A DNA stretch of 10,937 nucleotides. Source: DATKWS01 sp035529435 (GTDB lineage Bacteria; Krumholzibacteriota; Krumholzibacteriia; Krumholzibacteriales; Krumholzibacteriaceae). This document shows, one piece after another, positions 6,954-10,937 of this stretch; position 1 is the first letter of the stretch, and each line of letters opens with the position of its first letter. The translations under genes were made by a program, and so were the position numbers. The DNA lies in assembly GCA_035529435.1 (NCBI GenBank), contig DATKWS010000099.1, positions 1 through 10,937 on the forward strand. Reading direction: 5' to 3'. The notes beneath the pieces were generated by a model. It made no database searches. It saw only the letters and a list, made by a program, of their open reading frames with translations, and was not told the DNA's origin.

Positions 6954-8963
6954 ATGGCCGATGAATCTTTCAAGCCCTATGTGCCCGCCGATGCCCAGAT
7001 GAAAGAATTCACGATACAGGCGGTCGTTGTAGGCGCAATCCTGTCCGTGATTCTGGGGGCGGCGAACGCGTACCTGGGGCTTGTCGCAGGAATGACCGTT
7101 GCGGCCACATTCCCCGCGGCCGTCATGGCGATGGCGGTGCTCAGGGTATTGAGGGGTACCATCCTCGAGGAAAACACCTGCCGAACCACCGCGGCGGTGG
7201 GTGAGGCGCTCGTCGCCGGTGCTATCTTCACCATTCCGGCGTTCCTGATCGCCAAGAACCCGAGTACCGGTGAACCGATCTGGGACAACATTCATTACTG
7301 GGAAAGTACCGCACTCATGCTGGTCGGTGGTTTACTCGGCGTTCTCTTCGTTATATTCCTCAGAAGAGTCCTGATCGAGGACCAGTCACTGCCGTTCCCG
7401 GAAAGCGTGGCCTGCGCCGAGATCGTGAAGGCCGGCCAGGGACACGAAACCGGCGCGAAGTATGTATTCGGAACCATCGGGTTGTCGGCGATCCTCGAGT
7501 TGTTCCGGAACGACTTCGGGCTCCAGGTCGTGCAGGGATTCGTGCGGAAATTCTGGACCCTTCCGATCGTGCGCAACTTCCAGCTCATGACCAGCGGGAT
7601 GGAACGAATCGGCACGACGAGCAATCCGCGAGGCGGTATATTCATCGAATCCCCCGATGCGTCCCCGGCGATGCTCGGCGTCGGTTACATCATCGGGCCG
7701 AAGCTTGCCGCGATCGTTTTCGCCGGGGGTGTTTTCGGTCACATGCTGATGGTGCCGCTCTTCATCTTCATCAACGGCGGATTCCAGGGCATCGTCGATG
7801 CGGGAAACAACTGGATGGACATCACCGCGGCCGTCTGGAACTCACAGGTACGCCCGCTGGCGGTCGGCGCCATGCTCGTCGGTGCGCTCTACACACTCTT
7901 CAAGATGCGCAAATCCCTCGGTACTGGAATCGCGCGGGCCTTCAAGGATCTTCAGAAGATCGGCAAGGGCGGCGGCGCCACCGAGACCAACCGGCTCGAG
8001 CGTGACCTCCCCTACTCCGGGACGATCATCGCCATCATCGCTCTGGTCATTCCGATAGCGATCCTGTACTACCACTTCAGCCACAGCCTGGTCGGCGCGA
8101 TCGTCTCGGCCGTCGTCATGACGATCGCCGGCTTCCTGTTCGCCGCGGTGGCGGGATTCCTCGTCGGAACGATCGGATCGAGCAACAACCCGATATCAGG
8201 GCTGACACTCTCGGCACTCATCGTCGCAGCGATCCTCATGGTGGCCGTCGGCGTAAAGGGGGCATTCGGCATTGCGGCCGTCCTCGGCGTGGCCGCCGTG
8301 GTCTGCTGCTCGAGCGGCGTCGCCGGGGATATCATACAGGATCTCAAGGCGGGGCACCTACTCGGTGGAACGCCCAAGGCAATGGAACTCGGCTGCATCA
8401 TCGGCGTCATTGCCGCGGCCTTCGTGATGGCCCTCGTACTCCAACTGCTCCATACGGGGTACGCGGAGATGGGCGGTATCGGCGGCGAGTTGCTCCCTGC
8501 GCCGCAGGCGGGCCTGATGGCGATGCTCAGCCAGGGTATCATCACCGGACAGATGGCCTGGCCGCTCGTCATCATGGGTGCGTTGTTCTCGGTCGCGCTG
8601 ATCCTGATCGGCGCGCCGTCTCCGATGCTGATCGCAGTCGGGATGTACCTGCCGTTCCACACGACGTTTGCCATCTTCATCGGCGGCACTATAAAGTGGA
8701 TCATCGACTCGGTCAGGCAGAAACGGAACCTCGACAGGGAGAAGGTCGAAAATGCCGGCATACTCCTCGCGTCGGGTCTCATCGCCGGACAGGCCCTCAT
8801 GGGGATCATCATCGCCGCCACCGTGGTGGCCGGCAAGGGCAAGGCGATCCTCCCGCAGATCATTCCGGGCGGGAACCCCTGGCTTGCGCTGGTGATCTTC
8901 GCCATCCTGGCATACGTACTGATTCGCATTCCACTTCAGAGCGCCAAGGGCAGCAAAGCCTGA
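6954..8963 (+). CDS. OPT family oligopeptide transporter
   Basis: 669 residues, the usual length for bacterial OPT proteins, which are secondary carriers that import oligopeptides (or metal chelates in some plant and fungal members) through the inner membrane by ion symport. The sequence is almost entirely hydrophobic segments, on the order of 14-16. Family signatures are present in order: GAANAYLGLVAGMTVAATFP (35-54), the RGTILEENTCRT region (67-78), LPFPESVACAEIVKAG (146-161), GTIGSSNNPISGLTLSA (405-421), AGDIIQDLKAGHLLGGTP (457-474), PSPMLIAVGMYLPF (555-568) and ENAGILLASGLIAGQAL (599-615). The hydrophilic loop at about 318-352 is cytoplasmic or periplasmic. Nothing is truncated. It is divergent from a sigma54-type activator and followed by a strong terminator, so it is probably monocistronic. 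The secreted protease gene 1 kb away would be a plausible source of peptides. The substrate cannot be read from the sequence. Confidence 0.95.
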   Translation: MADESFKPYVPADAQMKEFTIQAVVVGAILSVILGAANAYLGLVAGMTVAATFPAAVMAMAVLRVLRGTILEENTCRTTAAVGEALVAGAIFTIPAFLIAKNPSTGEPIWDNIHYWESTALMLVGGLLGVLFVIFLRRVLIEDQSLPFPESVACAEIVKAGQGHETGAKYVFGTIGLSAILELFRNDFGLQVVQGFVRKFWTLPIVRNFQLMTSGMERIGTTSNPRGGIFIESPDASPAMLGVGYIIGPKLAAIVFAGGVFGHMLMVPLFIFINGGFQGIVDAGNNWMDITAAVWNSQVRPLAVGAMLVGALYTLFKMRKSLGTGIARAFKDLQKIGKGGGATETNRLERDLPYSGTIIAIIALVIPIAILYYHFSHSLVGAIVSAVVMTIAGFLFAAVAGFLVGTIGSSNNPISGLTLSALIVAAILMVAVGVKGAFGIAAVLGVAAVVCCSSGVAGDIIQDLKAGHLLGGTPKAMELGCIIGVIAAAFVMALVLQLLHTGYAEMGGIGGELLPAPQAGLMAMLSQGIITGQMAWPLVIMGALFSVALILIGAPSPMLIAVGMYLPFHTTFAIFIGGTIKWIIDSVRQKRNLDREKVENAGILLASGLIAGQALMGIIIAATVVAGKGKAILPQIIPGGNPWLALVIFAILAYVLIRIPLQSAKGSKA

Positions 8964-8970
8964 GCGTGAC

Positions 8971-9014
8971 ATATAAAATCCCGGGCTGGGCCTTGCCAGC
9001 CCGGGGTTTTATAT
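8971..9014 (+). terminator. strong rho-independent terminator after the OPT gene
   Basis: A 19-base-pair stem (ATATAAAATCCCGGGCTGG against CCAGCCCGGGGTTTTATAT, one G-U pair) closes a 6-base loop GCCTTG. The GC-rich core is flanked by AAAA and TTTT tracts, so it would terminate in either direction. It begins 8 bases after the OPT stop codon. Confidence 0.92.
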
Positions 9015-9021
9015 TTATACT
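8993..9021 (+). promoter_or_regulatory. promoter for the PqqD-family gene, nested in the terminator
   Basis: TTGCCA (8993-8998, 5 of 6) and TATACT (9016-9021, 5 of 6) have an ideal 17-base spacer. The -35 lies in the terminator loop and the start of its 3' arm, and the arm forms the spacer. Transcription would start near 9028, 44 bases before the ATG. The -10 context TTATACTGAAT is identical to that of the promoter at 4319-4347. Confidence 0.6.
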
Positions 9022-9071
9022 GAATCCGACCGCAAACGTGTACGCCCGAACGATCCGCAAGGGGAACTGCA

Positions 9072-9455
9072 ATGGGACGATGGAGCCGCGCCCTGCCGGA
9101 GGTCAACCTGCTCGACCTCATTCCGAAACGAACGATCGAGCACGAGATCGGTGACGACAATCTCGTCACCCTCCTCGCGCCCCGCTTCAAGAGCGCGTTC
9201 CTGAGGAAATGGCTCGAACCGAGATTGAAACAGCCGTTCCTCAAGGTCAAGCTCGACGAGGTCGGAAGCACCGTCTGGCTGCTCTGCGACGGAATACGTA
9301 CGGTCAAGGAGATCGCCGAGCCGCTCAGGGAGCGGTTCCAGGATTCTTTAGAACCGTGCTACGACCGCCTCGGTGCATTCCTGCAGCAGCTCGAAGGAGC
9401 CCGCTTCATCTGCTATCTCAATTACGAAGCGTGTCTTGGGGAACGGAACCGGTAG
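9072..9455 (+). CDS. PqqD family protein (RRE-type fold), orphan
   Basis: 127 residues. PqqD is the peptide chaperone that presents PqqA to the radical-SAM enzyme PqqE in PQQ synthesis; the fold (RiPP recognition element) is reused in other peptide-modification systems. Residues about 55-115 carry the family pattern: FLKVKLDEVGSTVWLLCDGI (56-75) followed by RTVKEIAEPLRERF and LGAFLQQLEGARFI. An extra 50-residue N-terminus (NLLDLIPKR... LLAPRF) is typical of a stand-alone subgroup rather than classical PqqD of about 90 residues. AAGGGG lies 7 bases before the ATG. No radical-SAM enzyme, precursor peptide or other pqq gene is in the window, so a role in PQQ synthesis is not supported. It has its own promoter, and its 3' end overlaps the convergent lipoprotein gene by 38 bases. 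Confidence 0.85.
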   Translation: MGRWSRALPEVNLLDLIPKRTIEHEIGDDNLVTLLAPRFKSAFLRKWLEPRLKQPFLKVKLDEVGSTVWLLCDGIRTVKEIAEPLRERFQDSLEPCYDRLGAFLQQLEGARFICYLNYEACLGERNR

Positions 9456-10011
9456 CGTCACGTGCCGGACCGAGTATGCCGTACCCCTTCACCTCGATGA
9501 TCTTCTCACCTCCCGGATCGTCATCATCCACCGTCACGCCCCACACCCACGCCTTGCACCCGGGAAAATTGCAGAGCGCTCCACGGAGCGGTCCCACGAG
9601 CCCGTAACGCTCACCCGTTTTTTGAGCGGAGAATACCACCCGCGATCCGTCGATACCGATGGCGCCGATGATGGGGGACATACCATCGACGGGAAGCATC
9701 TCGTACCGGTCGACACGCAGCACCGCGGAAGCCGTGACCACATGCTCGACACCCCCCCATACGCGTATGCGATGACCGTCGAGCCCCAGAAGTTCCCCCT
9801 CGAGGGGGAGGCTCTCGAGAAACCACGATTCGCCATTATCGGTCGTAAGCTGTATTTTCCCGTCGATCGGCCCGCCACCGGTGATCGTGACATCGCCATC
9901 GAGCATACGCATGCCCGGCGCCGTCTCATGCTTCGGCGCGGCGGCGCACGACAGCAGCGGCAGGAGCGCCGCGAGGCAGAGATACCTACTGAATTCGCAC
10001 AACGACCGCAT
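9418..10011 (-). CDS. putative lipoprotein with two similar beta-barrel-like repeats
   Basis: 197 residues. The N-terminus (MRSLCEFSRYLCLAALLPLLSC) is a lipoprotein signal peptide with lipobox LLSC, so C22 would be lipidated by Lgt/LspA and by the Lnt encoded at 2447-4018. The mature part reads as two related halves (about 38-109 and 112-182). Each has a glycine-rich strand, then a W- or Y-containing strand (ESWFLESLPLEGELLGLDG; ERYGLVGPLRGALCNFPG), then R-VWG or A-WVWG, and ends V-RYEML or VKGYGIL. This resembles duplicated OB- or SH3-like barrels, but I cannot name the family. GGGAGG precedes the start by 4 bases. The start codon overlaps the end of the upstream protease gene by 26 bases, which suggests co-transcription and coupled translation. 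The 3' end overlaps the PqqD-family gene. Confidence 0.85.
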   Translation of the reverse strand: MRSLCEFSRYLCLAALLPLLSCAAAPKHETAPGMRMLDGDVTITGGGPIDGKIQLTTDNGESWFLESLPLEGELLGLDGHRIRVWGGVEHVVTASAVLRVDRYEMLPVDGMSPIIGAIGIDGSRVVFSAQKTGERYGLVGPLRGALCNFPGCKAWVWGVTVDDDDPGGEKIIEVKGYGILGPARDATGSVPQDTLRN

Positions 10012-10937
10012 TCATCCTCCCGCCACCGGCGCACCCGACGGTGAAGTCCAACGATGTATAGGGAGGTACCGACATGACGATAAACTCCGGCCCCATCGAT
10101 TTTACATCGCCGGCGACACTCGATATCGCCGGATACGCAATCCCGGTGGTAAAGAGCGGATCGAAGGAGCCCCTGAGATCGATCGAGGAGTAGTTGAAAC
10201 GGGAATCACTCGTGATCCCGAGACCGCTCAGGTAGCAGGCGGCACTCCAGTCGGCGAAAAGCTCTTTGAAGTTTTCACCGGTGGCCTGCCCGATGTTCAC
10301 CGTCCCCGTCTCTTTGGACTGGACGATACTTTTAAATATCGTCTCCCCATACCGGTCGCCGAGGTAGCGCAGGAACAGATACGAGGCACCGCGCTCATCG
10401 AGGTCGTCCCCTCCGTAGATGAGCGTCACATTCCCCGGATCAGCGAGAAATAGATTTGCACGCTTGATGTTGCTTTCGTAGTGCCCGTTGAGATCCTCAG
10501 CGATGTGGGAAAGCCCCTCATCGATCCAGAGCTCTTCCATGTAGTTCGGCAGGTAGCCCTGTCCGTAAACGATAACGCGGTAGTTGAACATGATCATGTG
10601 CTGGAATTCGTGGGCCAGGGTCCCCCTGATGACCTCGAGAATATACTCCTTCGGAAATTCGTTTCCATAATGATTCGTCGGATCCGGAACCAGCGCGTAG
10701 AAGATCTCCATCCCATTGGTCACTGCCGGATCAACGTAGGAAGGCAGTAGATCGACGGGATTGAAGAATCCCGATATGAATCCCTGCGTCGTCGCGGTGC
10801 CCGGTGCGGTCATCTCGTTCACCACCGGCGTAAGCAGGATCGCCACCTTGCCATCGGCGTTCAAATCCGATTCCGAACCGAAATAGTTATGGTTGTTCGT
10901 ATAGATCTGCTCGTCGAAGCTGCGCCCGAGGTCCACC
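9986..10937 (-). CDS. secreted zinc metalloprotease resembling M30 hyicolysin, N-terminus outside window
   Basis: The last 316 residues are visible; the 5' end lies beyond the right edge, and the first visible in-frame GTG (V) is internal. The zinc-binding motif HEFQH (visible residues 109-113, in GTLAHEFQHMIMF) is followed after about 27 residues by WIDEGLSHIAED, whose E140 would be the third zinc ligand, the gluzincin arrangement. The preceding DLNADGKVAILLTPVVN (24-40) is the beta-strand segment expected upstream of the active site in M30-like peptidases. The region after 150 is mostly helical. The final 60 or so residues (VMSVPPYTSLDFTV...) look like a small beta-domain. Export is inferred from family, since the signal region is not visible. 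It is the promoter-proximal gene of a likely operon with the lipoprotein, the two coding regions overlapping by 26 bases. The exact peptidase family is less sure than the metalloprotease call. Confidence 0.87.
   Translation of the reverse strand, partial: VDLGRSFDEQIYTNNHNYFGSESDLNADGKVAILLTPVVNEMTAPGTATTQGFISGFFNPVDLLPSYVDPAVTNGMEIFYALVPDPTNHYGNEFPKEYILEVIRGTLAHEFQHMIMFNYRVIVYGQGYLPNYMEELWIDEGLSHIAEDLNGHYESNIKRANLFLADPGNVTLIYGGDDLDERGASYLFLRYLGDRYGETIFKSIVQSKETGTVNIGQATGENFKELFADWSAACYLSGLGITSDSRFNYSSIDLRGSFDPLFTTGIAYPAISSVAGDVKSMGPEFIVMSVPPYTSLDFTVGCAGGGRMNAVVVRIQ

Noticed and set aside
1..10937. CRISPR arrays, tRNA/rRNA genes, insertion sequences, prophage or integrase genes
   Set aside because: No regularly spaced repeats, cloverleaf-like segments, transposase motifs or terminal inverted repeats were seen on reading both strands.

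Overview
The window is a GC-moderate (roughly 55-60% by eye) bacterial chromosome segment. It holds seven well-supported protein genes on both strands, short intergenic regions, and no RNA gene, CRISPR array, transposon or integrase that I can see. Lnt and a lipobox protein indicate a Gram-negative-type envelope. A secreted metalloprotease related to M30, a heparinase-like protein, a bacterial OPT transporter and an orphan PqqD protein together resemble the uncultured FCB-superphylum lineages (Krumholzibacteriota, Latescibacterota, Eisenbacteria and similar). That placement rests on overall gene flavour only and is low confidence.

Left part (1-4437, minus strand): a heparinase II/III-family secreted protein, cut by the left window edge, lies downstream of lnt (apolipoprotein N-acyltransferase). 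The heparinase gene has its own sigma70-type promoter in the 151-base gap. A 419-base divergent region upstream of lnt holds a possible 30-codon leader ORF, a small hairpin, and a near-consensus promoter pointing right.

Middle (4438-9014): a small secreted protein of unknown function (+) converges on a sigma54-type activator gene (-), with a hairpin between them. The activator is divergent from an OPT-family oligopeptide transporter (+). The gap between them carries two inverted repeats flanking a sigma70-like promoter, which looks like an operator region. A strong intrinsic terminator ends the transporter gene, and a good promoter for the next gene is embedded in that terminator's 3' half.

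Right part (9015-10937): a PqqD/RRE-family protein (+) overlaps convergently with a lipoprotein gene (-). The lipoprotein gene in turn overlaps the end of a zinc metalloprotease gene (HEFQH motif, -) that runs off the right edge. The last two look translationally coupled.

A secreted protease, an exported lipoprotein, an oligopeptide importer and a dedicated activator would fit extracellular peptide scavenging, but this is inference from neighbourhood. I did not find a clear unknown multi-gene system. The most unusual items are the helical TPR-like insert inside the heparinase C-terminal domain, the promoter nested in a terminator, the duplicated-domain lipoprotein coupled to the protease, and the orphan PqqD protein.
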